NCBI GenBank assembly: GCA_020435205.1
Contig: JAGQZY010000015.1
Coordinates: forward strand, 1 to 42,866
Length of the DNA stretch: 42,866 nucleotides
Direction of reading: 5' to 3'
Origin: Bdellovibrionales bacterium
GTDB taxonomy: Bacteria; Bdellovibrionota; Bdellovibrionia; Bdellovibrionales; JAGQZY01
In this document: positions 17,412-25,426 of the stretch, piece after piece
Position numbering within the stretch: the stretch's first letter is position 1
Layout of the letters: every line of letters starts with the position of its first letter
Notes under the pieces: model-generated
Seen by the model: the letters and a program-made list of their open reading frames with translations, nothing else
What the model was told of the DNA's origin: nothing
Databases searched by the model: none
Translations under genes and position numbers: made by a program

Positions 17412-18491
17412 TTATCTCACATAACAGGCCACTAACTTGCGGCGCTTTCCTAAACTTTTCGACTTATTAATTGGCGTACTTGAAGAATAAAAGCTGTGGT
17501 ATTTTTTGTCAGTACCTAAAAACTCAATGTGGCCGTGGTAGTCACCCGCTGTCACTCGACGATAGCCACTGTTACAACGACCACCGCGCCTTTTACTGCA
17601 AACACCGTCATAAACACGAACGACACCAGGGGTATTACATTGGCTCATGTCATTGCGAAAGCCTCGCTTCTCAAGACAGCCTCTCCCGGCATAATCAATA
17701 GCACTACCGCCGCAGTGAATACCGCGCAGGGCGCTGATACCGGTCTTTCCAGCGGCACAGTGAAGGGCCAACCGCACGCCTTTTGCACAAGCATTTTTAC
17801 CGGAATTACGAATACCATAGCTAGCACAAGCTGTGAGAGCTTTCGCATAACTCAGCGGCCCAGAAGCGCGTGGAGTGCTGCGCTCTTCAGGCGCCGCAGG
17901 GGCCGTATTGTCGGCACGTCCTGTAAAGGTTTGTGCCGATGGCTCGTCCACAACCAGGGCATCTTTAGGAACAAATCCCGTGGCATCATTGAAACCCACT
18001 TCACAACGATCTCCCTCACAACCAAAAACATCCACTTTTGAACCTCGAGGAATCACGCCGAGGCTACGGGAGTGGGAGTTGGCTTGCTGGCGAAGGTGAT
18101 AATTGCCCACCATGAAACGACTATATATTGGTTTGCGCGCAGCGGGCGCGTCGGCTTTTTTGGGGGCTGGTTGAATTTCTTTTCCTTCTTCTACAATATC
18201 GTCAATATTGTCAGTGCCGATAAATTTACTGCGACTATCTTCTGCCATAGCAAGATGGACGGCATCCTTTTTAACCTTGGGCTTTTCGGCTTTAGGGACG
18301 GGCTTTTCAGCCGGCTTGTTAGTTTTTGGTAAAAATCGTGGTTTAGTTTCTAAACCATCAATATAAACAACGTCATAGTTGCCATCATTCTCGGTGGTTT
18401 CAGCGAAAAATCCATCCAGGTCTTCACCAAAAGTGGTCACAGAGAACAGCAGTCCAAATACGAACAACGGTAACAATCTTTTCTTCTTCAA
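17412..18491 (-). CDS. Secreted SH3b protein with papain-fold peptidase-like domain
   Basis: A 360-residue exported protein. After a signal peptide (LKKKRLLPLFVFG...) comes a low-complexity Lys/Pro-rich linker, a bacterial SH3 domain (about 124-179, with NYHLRQQANSHSRSLGVIP) and a C-terminal Cys-rich domain. In the last, C235 in ACAKGVRLAL and H321 in YHGHIEF are placed like the Cys-His pair of CHAP/NlpC-type amidases, so a peptidoglycan hydrolase is likely; this is inference from the pattern. Nine or more Cys suggest disulfides. The TTG start at 18491 has AAGGAGGG seven bases upstream; an in-frame GTG at 18563 would add a region that blocks the signal peptide. It is followed, with coupled start, by the CxxC protein gene. 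Confidence 0.72.
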   Translation of the reverse strand: MKKKRLLPLFVFGLLFSVTTFGEDLDGFFAETTENDGNYDVVYIDGLETKPRFLPKTNKPAEKPVPKAEKPKVKKDAVHLAMAEDSRSKFIGTDNIDDIVEEGKEIQPAPKKADAPAARKPIYSRFMVGNYHLRQQANSHSRSLGVIPRGSKVDVFGCEGDRCEVGFNDATGFVPKDALVVDEPSAQTFTGRADNTAPAAPEERSTPRASGPLSYAKALTACASYGIRNSGKNACAKGVRLALHCAAGKTGISALRGIHCGGSAIDYAGRGCLEKRGFRNDMSQCNTPGVVRVYDGVCSKRRGGRCNSGYRRVTAGDYHGHIEFLGTDKKYHSFYSSSTPINKSKSLGKRRKLVACYVR

Positions 18492-18602
18492 GATCTTACC
18501 CTCCTTGAGAGTTTCCACCGCAATCAATTGCGACATTCCTTCAAAGTGCAAGCCTAGGACCAAAATGAGACGATGAGCATAGAAGCACTGCGGAGAGGGT
18601 GT

Positions 18603-18632
18603 TCAAATTTCTTAGTGATTTCAGAAATTTGA
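18603..18632 (-). promoter_or_regulatory. Leader inverted repeat before the SH3b gene
   Basis: TCAAATTTCT and AGAAATTTGA form a perfect 10-bp inverted repeat with a 10-nt centre. It lies 10-40 nt after the predicted transcription start and over 110 nt before the start codon, so it may be a leader stem or an operator. It has no T-run after it on either strand. Confidence 0.45.
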
Positions 18633-18647
18633 GATGTTTTTTAAAAA

Positions 18648-18653
18648 AGTATA
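18648..18653 (-). promoter_or_regulatory. -10 element upstream of the SH3b gene
   Basis: On the minus strand the string GTGGCTATACT contains a perfect TATACT -10 hexamer, like that of the S8 protease gene. No matching -35 was found at 16-18 bp. It implies a leader of about 150 nt before the TTG start. Confidence 0.4.
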
Positions 18654-18734
18654 GCCACTGCACAGCTGTCTAATCTTGAGACACTCGCAAAAATGTCAGT
18701 GAGCCACTTATTTTTTTTGCAGCCCCAAAAAAAC

Positions 18735-18762
18735 AAAAAAGCCTTACGACGTAAGGCTTTTT
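18735..18762 (-). terminator. Rho-independent terminator
   Basis: Perfect stem GCCTTAC / GTAAGGC with a GAC loop, flanked by A- and T-runs on both sides, so it can act in both directions. It lies just downstream of the minus-strand gene 18790-19062 and is its natural terminator. Confidence 0.9.
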
Positions 18763-18789
18763 GTTATTACTGAAAATTTCTATGGACTC

Positions 18790-19062
18790 TTATTGGGTGA
18801 TCTTTGCCCCAATGATATTTTCGATTTCTTTGTTCATAAAACCAAGACGACTGTTCAGATCTTCTAGCATAGAGATGTTAGATTTCAGCCTTTCGATCAC
18901 ATCGAGTTCAAGGGTCTCATCCTCCTGAATTTGCGGAGTGTAGAGCTTCTCACTGGGGGCATAGACCATGGAGCCAGCGATTCTAGACTTATCGTTTTCT
19001 TTGATTTTCTTCTCTCTTAAACCCATTGTTTCCTCGTATTTCTTTAAGAGCATAGGCTCCAT
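18790..19062 (-). CDS. Small helical hypothetical protein
   Basis: A 90-residue charged protein with no signal peptide. The second half (LDVIERLKSNISMLEDLNSRL... ) has heptad-like spacing of hydrophobic residues and probably forms a short coiled coil. The first ATG is used; its ribosome site is weak, and a second ATG three codons on (MLLKKYEE) has GGAG three bases upstream. A strong terminator lies 28 bases after the stop, which supports a real transcription unit. No family is recognised; flagellar or polar scaffolding roles would be guesses. Confidence 0.6.
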   Translation of the reverse strand: MEPMLLKKYEETMGLREKKIKENDKSRIAGSMVYAPSEKLYTPQIQEDETLELDVIERLKSNISMLEDLNSRLGFMNKEIENIIGAKITQ

Positions 19063-19110
19063 CTAAAGGCCGGACAAATGAAATTCCCTTACAGGCGCCC
19101 AGCAGTAATC

Positions 19111-19764
19111 CTAATATTCACAAGCCAAAGAATCCAGCTCAGCTGCCGTTATATCGTGCCTCACCTCTCCATACCTTAATTTTGACTGCATCACTGGATT
19201 TCCTGGTCCCTCAATATGATCAAGCCCCAAAGCATGGCCCATTTCGTGGACCAGGAGGCTAATCAATTCCACCTTGCCAGAACTCGATGAAAGGGTCTGA
19301 TCTCCAATATAAAAGTTCTCAGAGGCGTCCAATAATATATCGGCTTCATAAATAAAATCGCTGCGAAAACTAAGGCTTGTCTTCCCTTGCTCATCACGGG
19401 CCAAACTATTGCTAAAGAGCTCGGGTTTCACCATATAAATTCCATTGTAACCGTCAGGAATCACTCTCCCTTGCCCATCCAACTCAGGCTCAGGAAGTTG
19501 ACCTGTCCGACCAATAATTTGAAAAACACTTCCATTAAAATGAGAGTTCCATATCTCCGTGGCCTTTAAAACGGCGTCGTACTGCTCGTTACTGAGACTA
19601 TCATCGACATAGAACTGGATGGGCATGCGATACCAGGACACTCTGCGGTTCAAACTGTTGGTGACAAAGTTACAGGATTCTTCAGGGGGAAGCTGTTGAC
19701 CACAACCTGTAGTGATCGCAAACATGAGGAATAAAATAGAACTGGCAATAAGCTTCCGAATCAT
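19111..19764 (-). CDS. Matrixin-like zinc metalloprotease lipoprotein
   Basis: A 217-residue lipoprotein: signal peptide MIRKLIASSILFLMF with lipobox ITTGC, so the Cys at residue 20 is lipidated. The C-terminal half holds the metzincin zinc site HEMGHALGLDH (H173, E174, H177, H183) and the Met-turn Met in NPVMQSKL about nine residues later, as in M10/M12-type matrixins. The DNA allows a longer frame upstream, but the ATG at 19764 has AAGGAGG just upstream and begins the lipoprotein signal, so I use it. It likely acts on the outer membrane or at the cell surface, where it would degrade proteins. It is monocistronic. Confidence 0.85.
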   Translation of the reverse strand: MIRKLIASSILFLMFAITTGCGQQLPPEESCNFVTNSLNRRVSWYRMPIQFYVDDSLSNEQYDAVLKATEIWNSHFNGSVFQIIGRTGQLPEPELDGQGRVIPDGYNGIYMVKPELFSNSLARDEQGKTSLSFRSDFIYEADILLDASENFYIGDQTLSSSSGKVELISLLVHEMGHALGLDHIEGPGNPVMQSKLRYGEVRHDITAAELDSLACEY

Positions 19765-20000
19765 ATCCTCCTTTATTTCAAGGGCCGTACCAGATCGAGA
19801 CGAGCCATCAACATACTGATAATACTTCAATTTTGCCCAATTCGCCGAATCACCGAGTGACGTTTTTGGGCCACTGAGGGAGGAGGACAAGGTAGTTCTT
19901 TCAGGGTCATAGACTAAGGACCTAGATTTCTTAAACTTTTTTACCGGACAATTTTTAATCACCCCTGGCAAAAAAAAGCACAGCCGGGAAAGCCTAGCTC

Positions 20001-20924
20001 CTAGTGGATTTGCGCGGAGCCTGAATCTTTATAAAGGATTGTGATCTCATTGGGTGAAAAGGAATAAACTCGACCACACATCTCGCAGTCCACATTGACC
20101 CACTCATTTTTTTGAATCATGTCACGCATATCCTCTCCACCTAGCATTTGGATAGAGACTCCTGCTTTTTCTTTGGTACAGCTACAGTGCCACTGCACCT
20201 GGCGTTCCTCGATCTCTTTGACCTCGATAGGTCCAATGGAATTTTCTAAAAGCTTGGCAAAATCGTACTTCTCCTCGATGAGATCTGAAAGCGGCAGAGC
20301 CGTCTTTTGCTTGCGCTCGATACTGGCTACCAACTCTTCGGTATGGCCAGGCATGAGTTCAACCAAGACTCCTCCAGCGGCCGTGACCATACCCTCATGG
20401 CCAATCTTCACGGCTAAGGAGAGGAGGCAGGGAATTTGTGATGACTGGCTCAGATAATGGGCCAAATCTTCACCGATCTCACCACTGACAATTTCTAACT
20501 GACTTTGCCGAGGCACCTTCACCCCCGGAACGAGCAAGGATACGCTCAACACCCCACCTCCCACTAAAGGAGCCAGTGAAAATTGATTATTTTTCACCGA
20601 CATAGGAGCTAAACGTTCACTAATATAGGCGCGGCACAACCCATCGTACTGAGCATGGGCAAAGATTTTTTTAATATCCCCTCGCCCACTCACCTGCACC
20701 GTCATCGCTTGCTCGTCTTTCAGTTGACTAGCCAGCAATAAAGCTCCCGCAAGTAAACGCCCCACCGCCACAGTCGATGTGGGCGAGGTCCCCTGCATGA
20801 TGCGGACGTCCTCAAGAAGCTCCGTCATTTTTAGGACAGAGGCTCTTAAAGTTTTGTCTTTGGAAAGATATTTCTTCAGGGTACCGGTGTTTGTCACTGA
20901 ACTCATGGTAAAAAAGGCTAACAC
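20001..20924 (-). CDS. hslO: Redox-regulated chaperone Hsp33
   Basis: A 307-residue cytoplasmic holdase that becomes active on oxidation. The N-terminal dimer domain contains the family stretch SPTSTVAVGRLLAGALLLASQ and later SGRGDIKKIFAHA; the C-terminal zinc-switch has CxC (C247, C249) and CxxC (C280, C283), the four zinc ligands. Length matches Hsp33 (about 290-300 aa). The first in-frame start is GTG; an ATG six codons later (MSSVTNTG) is an alternative, and neither has a good ribosome site. A G/C-rich hairpin lies 20-40 bases upstream. It is divergent from a histidine phosphatase gene. Confidence 0.93.
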   Translation of the reverse strand: MLAFFTMSSVTNTGTLKKYLSKDKTLRASVLKMTELLEDVRIMQGTSPTSTVAVGRLLAGALLLASQLKDEQAMTVQVSGRGDIKKIFAHAQYDGLCRAYISERLAPMSVKNNQFSLAPLVGGGVLSVSLLVPGVKVPRQSQLEIVSGEIGEDLAHYLSQSSQIPCLLSLAVKIGHEGMVTAAGGVLVELMPGHTEELVASIERKQKTALPLSDLIEEKYDFAKLLENSIGPIEVKEIEERQVQWHCSCTKEKAGVSIQMLGGEDMRDMIQKNEWVNVDCEMCGRVYSFSPNEITILYKDSGSAQIH

Positions 20925-20943
20925 CGTCTTTATCTAAAATCCA

Positions 20944-20963
20944 GGGCTAGTTGAAGCTAGCCC
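20944..20963. promoter_or_regulatory. Inverted repeat in the hslO divergent region
   Basis: GGGCTAG and CTAGCCC form a perfect 7-bp inverted repeat with a 6-nt loop between the two divergent genes. On the minus strand it would sit in the hslO leader about 20 bases before the GTG. It may be an operator or a leader hairpin. Confidence 0.4.
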
Positions 20964-20965
20964 CC

Positions 20966-20994
20966 TTGTCTTTTACTGATAGCAAATCTATTCT
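20966..20994 (+). promoter_or_regulatory. Promoter of the histidine phosphatase gene (leaderless?)
   Basis: TTGTCT and TATTCT with an exact 17-bp spacer form a good sigma-70 promoter. The -10 ends only six bases before the ATG at 21001, so transcription should begin at or next to the A of the start codon. No Shine-Dalgarno site is present. Confidence 0.5.
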
Positions 20995-21000
20995 TCTATT

Positions 21001-21462
21001 ATGCAACTCATCTTTTTACGGCACGGCACTCGAAGTTTTGGCATTGGAGACGCGCCCCTGAATAGCGAAGGCCTTGAAGAAGCTGAAGAACTGAGCCGTC
21101 ATTCTGCACTTCAAGAGGTCACCCAAATTATTGCCTCACCAAAAAAACGGGCTCAAATGACGGTAACCCCCCTTAGCACTAAGATTGGACTTAATATTCA
21201 AACGGAACCCCTCCTTGACCAAATGCACGACCGGGAAAGTGAGAAAGATTTTGTGTCCCGAGTTAAAACCTTTTTAGACCAGCTCTGTGACCAGGGAGGC
21301 CTCGAGGACAAGTATCTTCTCTGCTCTCATAGTGACTGGCTCTCGGCCGCCATGAAAGTCCTACCCACTGACGACAGCGATCTCAGTTATCATCTCTTCC
21401 ACTGTGCTGAATTTCTGGCCTTTGAAGAGAGCGAAGGCCTTTGGCGCCGCTTGAAAGTCTAA
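21001..21462 (+). CDS. Histidine phosphatase family protein (SixA-like)
   Basis: A 153-residue protein of the phosphoglycerate-mutase/histidine-phosphatase superfamily. The catalytic His is H8 in LRHGTRS, and a second active-site His lies in CSHSDWL (about 117-123). SPKKRAQMT (about 47-55) provides the conserved Arg that binds phosphate. Size is close to SixA (161 aa), which removes phosphate from His phosphotransfer domains, but the substrate here is unknown. The region upstream carries a promoter but no ribosome site. A second SixA-like gene lies at 27590. It stands alone between hslO and putA. Confidence 0.8.
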   Translation: MQLIFLRHGTRSFGIGDAPLNSEGLEEAEELSRHSALQEVTQIIASPKKRAQMTVTPLSTKIGLNIQTEPLLDQMHDRESEKDFVSRVKTFLDQLCDQGGLEDKYLLCSHSDWLSAAMKVLPTDDSDLSYHLFHCAEFLAFEESEGLWRRLKV

Positions 21463-21566
21463 ACTCTAAATCAAGACCTTAGCGCAAAGCATTATTGATT
21501 CCATTGGAAATGGCCCCCCATTACAACTCCTTTCTATATATGCCCTGAAGCTAAGTGAGGTCGCCT

Positions 21567-24515
21567 ATGGATCCAAACAATCACAAAATCATTAAAAAAG
21601 GAGAAGATATCTTCCAATCCTTGGGTGGCAGTGGAAAGTCCATCTTTAATAAAGATTGGTGGTACGGGAAAATCATGGATTGGTCCATGAAGAATGCTGA
21701 TTTTAAAACTCAGATGTTTCGTTTCGTCGACGTGCTCCCCACTCTTTCCAGTGGTAAAGAAGTTTCTAAACATCTCAAAGAATACTTCGCAGAAAAAGAT
21801 GGAAAGCTACCACCCATTTTTAACTTCGGCTTGGGCATGGGTGCTTTGGCTCCCAATCTGATGGCTGGCACGATTAAAAAAAATGTAACCGAAATGGCCA
21901 AACTATTTATCACTGGCGAAGATCCAAGAGAAGCGCTTAATAAACTCAAACAAGCCCGTAATAAAAACATGGCCTTCACCGTCGACATCCTTGGTGAAGC
22001 TTGCCTCAGCGATGCTGAAGCTGATGATTACAATAATCGCTATCTTGAGCTCATCGATTGGCTGGTTAAAGATTGTAAAGACTGGCAAGAAAACAATCTC
22101 ACCGATCGCGATCACCTCGGCGAAATTCCAAAAGTCAATGTATCGGTCAAACTCACTGCTCTTTACTCGCAAATCCATCCCGAGGCTTGGGAGCACAGCA
22201 AGAAAAAGGTCAAAGAAAAGCTTCGCGCGATTTTTGATAAAGCCATCGAGAACTTTGTTTTTATAAACATCGACATGGAAAAGTACGAAGTCAAAGACCT
22301 GACCATCGAAGTCTTTCAAGAGCTTCTCATGGAGGTCCCCTACAAAAGCTATCGCCACTTTGGCATTGTCATGCAAGCTTATCTGCGTGACTCCTATAAA
22401 GATTGCGAGCGCATGACAGAGTTCGCTAAAACTCGCGGCACCCCTTTTTCTATCCGTCTTGTCAAAGGGGCCTACTGGGACTACGAAACTATTGGTGCCT
22501 TACAAAAAGGATGGCCCATTCCAGTTTATTCCAATAAGCAGGAAAGTGATGCTAACTATGAGGCCTGCACTCGCCTTCTTTTAGAGAACCATCAACACAT
22601 CTCTTTAGCTGTAGCTTCCCATAACGTGCGCTCCATTGCCCACGCCATCGTCATCGCTAGCGACCTTGGTCTTCCTAAAAATGCTATTGAGATCCAAATG
22701 CTTTATGGCATGGCGGATGCGATTAAAAAATCTCTGATTGATGATGGCTATCGTCTGCGCGAGTACTGCCCGGTTGGTGATTTGATTCCAGGAATGTCCT
22801 ACCTCGTTCGAAGACTTCTGGAAAACACCTCCAACCAGTCCTTTTTAAAATCGAAATTTGCCGATGAATCAGAAAACTCCACACTTTTACAAGACCCCAA
22901 AGACAACTTGAAGCCGACACCTTCGGTCCCCAACAAAAGCGAAGAACTTTTTTATAATGAGCCCATCCAAAACTACTCCTTGGCGGAGCCTCGTAAAAAA
23001 CTCAGTGAGGCCATCGCACAATTTAAAAAAGAGGTCGCTGGCAACACTTTGAAATCCCATATCGATGGCAAAATGGTTTCCAGTGATCGCACTCTTGAAA
23101 ATATAAATCCCTCCACTGGCGAATCCTTAGGCCACACCGAAATGGGCAATGTCGATATGGCTGAAGCCTCTATGGAAGCCGCGAAAGTCGCCTTTGCTCA
23201 ATGGAAAGACGTCCCCGCTTTGCAACGCGCCGACCTTTTGGATAAGGTTGCAGACATCATGGCTCGCGATCGCTTTCAGATCATGGCTTGTGAAATCTTA
23301 GAGGCTGGCAAAACTTGGAAAGAAGCCGATGGCGATGTTTGCGAAGCCATCGACTTCTGTCGTTACTACGCGAAAGACATGCGCCGACTTGCCCCAGGCC
23401 GCCGAGTTGGCCACTCTCCCGGTGAGTTCAGTCACTATCACTACATCCCGCGTGGAGTGAATGTGGTGATTGCGCCGTGGAATTTTCCCTTAGCGATTCT
23501 CACTGGCATGGTCGCGGCCTCTGTAGTCACAGGTAACACCGTCGTGATGAAGCCCGCCGAACAGACACCACTGACAGCCAATTTTTTAATGAAAGCCTTT
23601 GTTGAAGCGGGGGCTCCTCAAGGTGTTTTAAATATGCTTTTTGGCTATGGTGAAGAAGTGGGGGCCTATTTAGTGAACCACAAAGACACAGCAATGATTT
23701 GTTTCACTGGCTCTAAAGCGGTTGGCCTCCATATCCTTGAACAGGCCGCAAAAGTTCAGCCTGGACAAACCCATATTAAAAAATGCATCACCGAACTTGG
23801 TGGTAAAAATGCTATCATTGTGGATTCTGATGCTGACTTGGATGAAGCTGTTGCTGGCGTGATTTACTCAGCCTTTGGCTTCCAAGGACAAAAGTGTTCC
23901 GCATGCAGCCGAGTGCTTGTCCATGAGGAGTGTTATGATCGTTTTGTGGACCGCCTGGTCGAGACCGCAAAGTCCCTGCATATCGGACCTGCTGAATCCC
24001 CGGATTCAACCATTGGACCGGTGATTGATAAAGAAGCCCAAGATAAAATTCTTTCCTATATTGAAATTGGCAAGCAAGAGGGCACTTTGGCTTATCAGGC
24101 GGAAACCCCTGATCAAGGTTATTATGTAGGCCCAACGATCTTTACTGGAATTGAAGCTCACCACCGCCTAGCGAACGAAGAAATTTTTGGCCCCGTCCTT
24201 GCTGTAATGAAAGTGAGCTCTTTTGAAGAAGCCTTGCGAGTGGCCAACGACACTGAATATGCACTCACTGGTGCTATTTATTCGCGAAGCCCTGCCCATA
24301 TCGATGAAGCTCGTAAAAATGTGATGGTGGGTAACTTTTATATCAACCGCGGAAGTACGGCGGCCCTTGTCGATCGCCATCCTTTTGGGGGATTTAAAAT
24401 GTCCGGTGCTGGCAGTAAAACAGGTGGCCCCGATTATTTGATACAATTTATGGATCCACGCGTGACCACGGAAAATACCTTGCGCCGGGGTTTTTCCCCA
24501 GATTTGCCGAACTAA
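21567..24515 (+). CDS. putA: Bifunctional proline dehydrogenase / P5C dehydrogenase
   Basis: A 982-residue bifunctional enzyme oxidising proline to glutamate, probably at the inner membrane. The FAD-dependent proline dehydrogenase domain (about 80-430) has VSVKLTALYSQIHPE, RLVKGAYWDYE and the YCPVGDLIPGMSYLVRRLLE stretch. The NAD-dependent aldehyde dehydrogenase domain (about 500-975) has APWNFPLAI, FTGSKAVG, ELGGKNA and catalytic C777 in GQKCSA. It lacks the N-terminal DNA-binding domain of E. coli PutA (1320 aa) and the C-terminal extra domain, so it does not repress itself. The ATG has GAGG six bases upstream. It is a likely route for using amino acids from digested protein. Its stop overlaps the rhomboid gene. 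Confidence 0.95.
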   Translation: MDPNNHKIIKKGEDIFQSLGGSGKSIFNKDWWYGKIMDWSMKNADFKTQMFRFVDVLPTLSSGKEVSKHLKEYFAEKDGKLPPIFNFGLGMGALAPNLMAGTIKKNVTEMAKLFITGEDPREALNKLKQARNKNMAFTVDILGEACLSDAEADDYNNRYLELIDWLVKDCKDWQENNLTDRDHLGEIPKVNVSVKLTALYSQIHPEAWEHSKKKVKEKLRAIFDKAIENFVFINIDMEKYEVKDLTIEVFQELLMEVPYKSYRHFGIVMQAYLRDSYKDCERMTEFAKTRGTPFSIRLVKGAYWDYETIGALQKGWPIPVYSNKQESDANYEACTRLLLENHQHISLAVASHNVRSIAHAIVIASDLGLPKNAIEIQMLYGMADAIKKSLIDDGYRLREYCPVGDLIPGMSYLVRRLLENTSNQSFLKSKFADESENSTLLQDPKDNLKPTPSVPNKSEELFYNEPIQNYSLAEPRKKLSEAIAQFKKEVAGNTLKSHIDGKMVSSDRTLENINPSTGESLGHTEMGNVDMAEASMEAAKVAFAQWKDVPALQRADLLDKVADIMARDRFQIMACEILEAGKTWKEADGDVCEAIDFCRYYAKDMRRLAPGRRVGHSPGEFSHYHYIPRGVNVVIAPWNFPLAILTGMVAASVVTGNTVVMKPAEQTPLTANFLMKAFVEAGAPQGVLNMLFGYGEEVGAYLVNHKDTAMICFTGSKAVGLHILEQAAKVQPGQTHIKKCITELGGKNAIIVDSDADLDEAVAGVIYSAFGFQGQKCSACSRVLVHEECYDRFVDRLVETAKSLHIGPAESPDSTIGPVIDKEAQDKILSYIEIGKQEGTLAYQAETPDQGYYVGPTIFTGIEAHHRLANEEIFGPVLAVMKVSSFEEALRVANDTEYALTGAIYSRSPAHIDEARKNVMVGNFYINRGSTAALVDRHPFGGFKMSGAGSKTGGPDYLIQFMDPRVTTENTLRRGFSPDLPN

Positions 24516-25426
24516 GTTTTTTGAAGACTCGCTATGCCTTTGCGCTTAGCGAGTTCTAGATAGATGTAGGCCAAAGCCATTCCCGCAATAAAACCAAACA
24601 GGTGAACAAGATGAGCCACGCCACTAGAAAGAGAGGCAGGCTTAGAGATCAGTCCCGAAAAATCTTCCATCATACACAACCACAAAACCCAGTAGGCCGT
24701 GGGCACAAAAACATAACCCATATACTTAGGGGATGGTAAAATGACATACATCAACCGGGTTTTTTCAAAAAAGGATACAACAAATAAAAAACCCAATAAG
24801 GCACACAAGGACCCACTAGCCCCGACGAGAGGTGCCGCGGTGGCCCCTTGCCAGTGTATGAACAAAAAGGCGGCTATCGCACCACCCAAAATATAAACTG
24901 TGAAGACGGTGAGGCCAGAAAACTTTCTTTCTAAGAATCCACCCACCAATAAAACCAGCAAAAGATTGCCAAACATATGTAAAAATTCTTCATGAAAAAA
25001 CTGATAGCTAACCATCGAGAGAATATCCTTGTTCTCGGCACTGACACCAAAATACATCGGAGGATAAAAACCTTTTATGGACTGAAATAGCTCTAAGTCC
25101 TCGCGCCAATCTTTGATAGCGACCTGGTCGCCGGAGAAATTCATATCCGGCGCCTTTAATAGAAAATCAAAATCACTAAATGCAAGAATGCCCAGAACAT
25201 CCACCCGCTTTACGTTGGCCACCTCTCGGCCCTTGGCAAACTGCCTATAGATTTGCCCCTGGGAGTACATAAAATCTTCGTCTTCGTACCACTGTTGAAA
25301 TTGATCTGTACACTGCTTAGACAACTGATAATTCTGTGAAAAAAAGAAAACATTGAGCAGAATGATCAGCCAGGTAATGGGCACTTTACTAAAACCCAAG
25401 AAACCATCAAGAAAGGGGATAATCAT
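24512..25426 (-). CDS. Rhomboid family intramembrane serine protease
   Basis: A 304-residue polytopic inner-membrane protease. The catalytic Ser is S204 in GASGSLCALLG and the His is H275 in HLFGFIAG (AHxxG-like), as in GlpG. A periplasmic loop of about 120 residues between the first and second membrane segments is longer than in most rhomboids. HEEFLHMFGNLLLVLLVGGFLE shows the conserved His/Asn region of the second segment. The ATG overlaps the stop of the RDD gene by 4 nt (ATGA), so the two are translated together. Its own stop overlaps putA on the other strand. Confidence 0.92.
   Translation of the reverse strand: MIIPFLDGFLGFSKVPITWLIILLNVFFFSQNYQLSKQCTDQFQQWYEDEDFMYSQGQIYRQFAKGREVANVKRVDVLGILAFSDFDFLLKAPDMNFSGDQVAIKDWREDLELFQSIKGFYPPMYFGVSAENKDILSMVSYQFFHEEFLHMFGNLLLVLLVGGFLERKFSGLTVFTVYILGGAIAAFLFIHWQGATAAPLVGASGSLCALLGFLFVVSFFEKTRLMYVILPSPKYMGYVFVPTAYWVLWLCMMEDFSGLISKPASLSSGVAHLVHLFGFIAGMALAYIYLELAKRKGIASLQKT

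Noticed and set aside
19972-20000. Terminator after hslO
   Set aside because: There is a T-run on the minus strand but the stem before it is short and has a bulge, so I could not support it.
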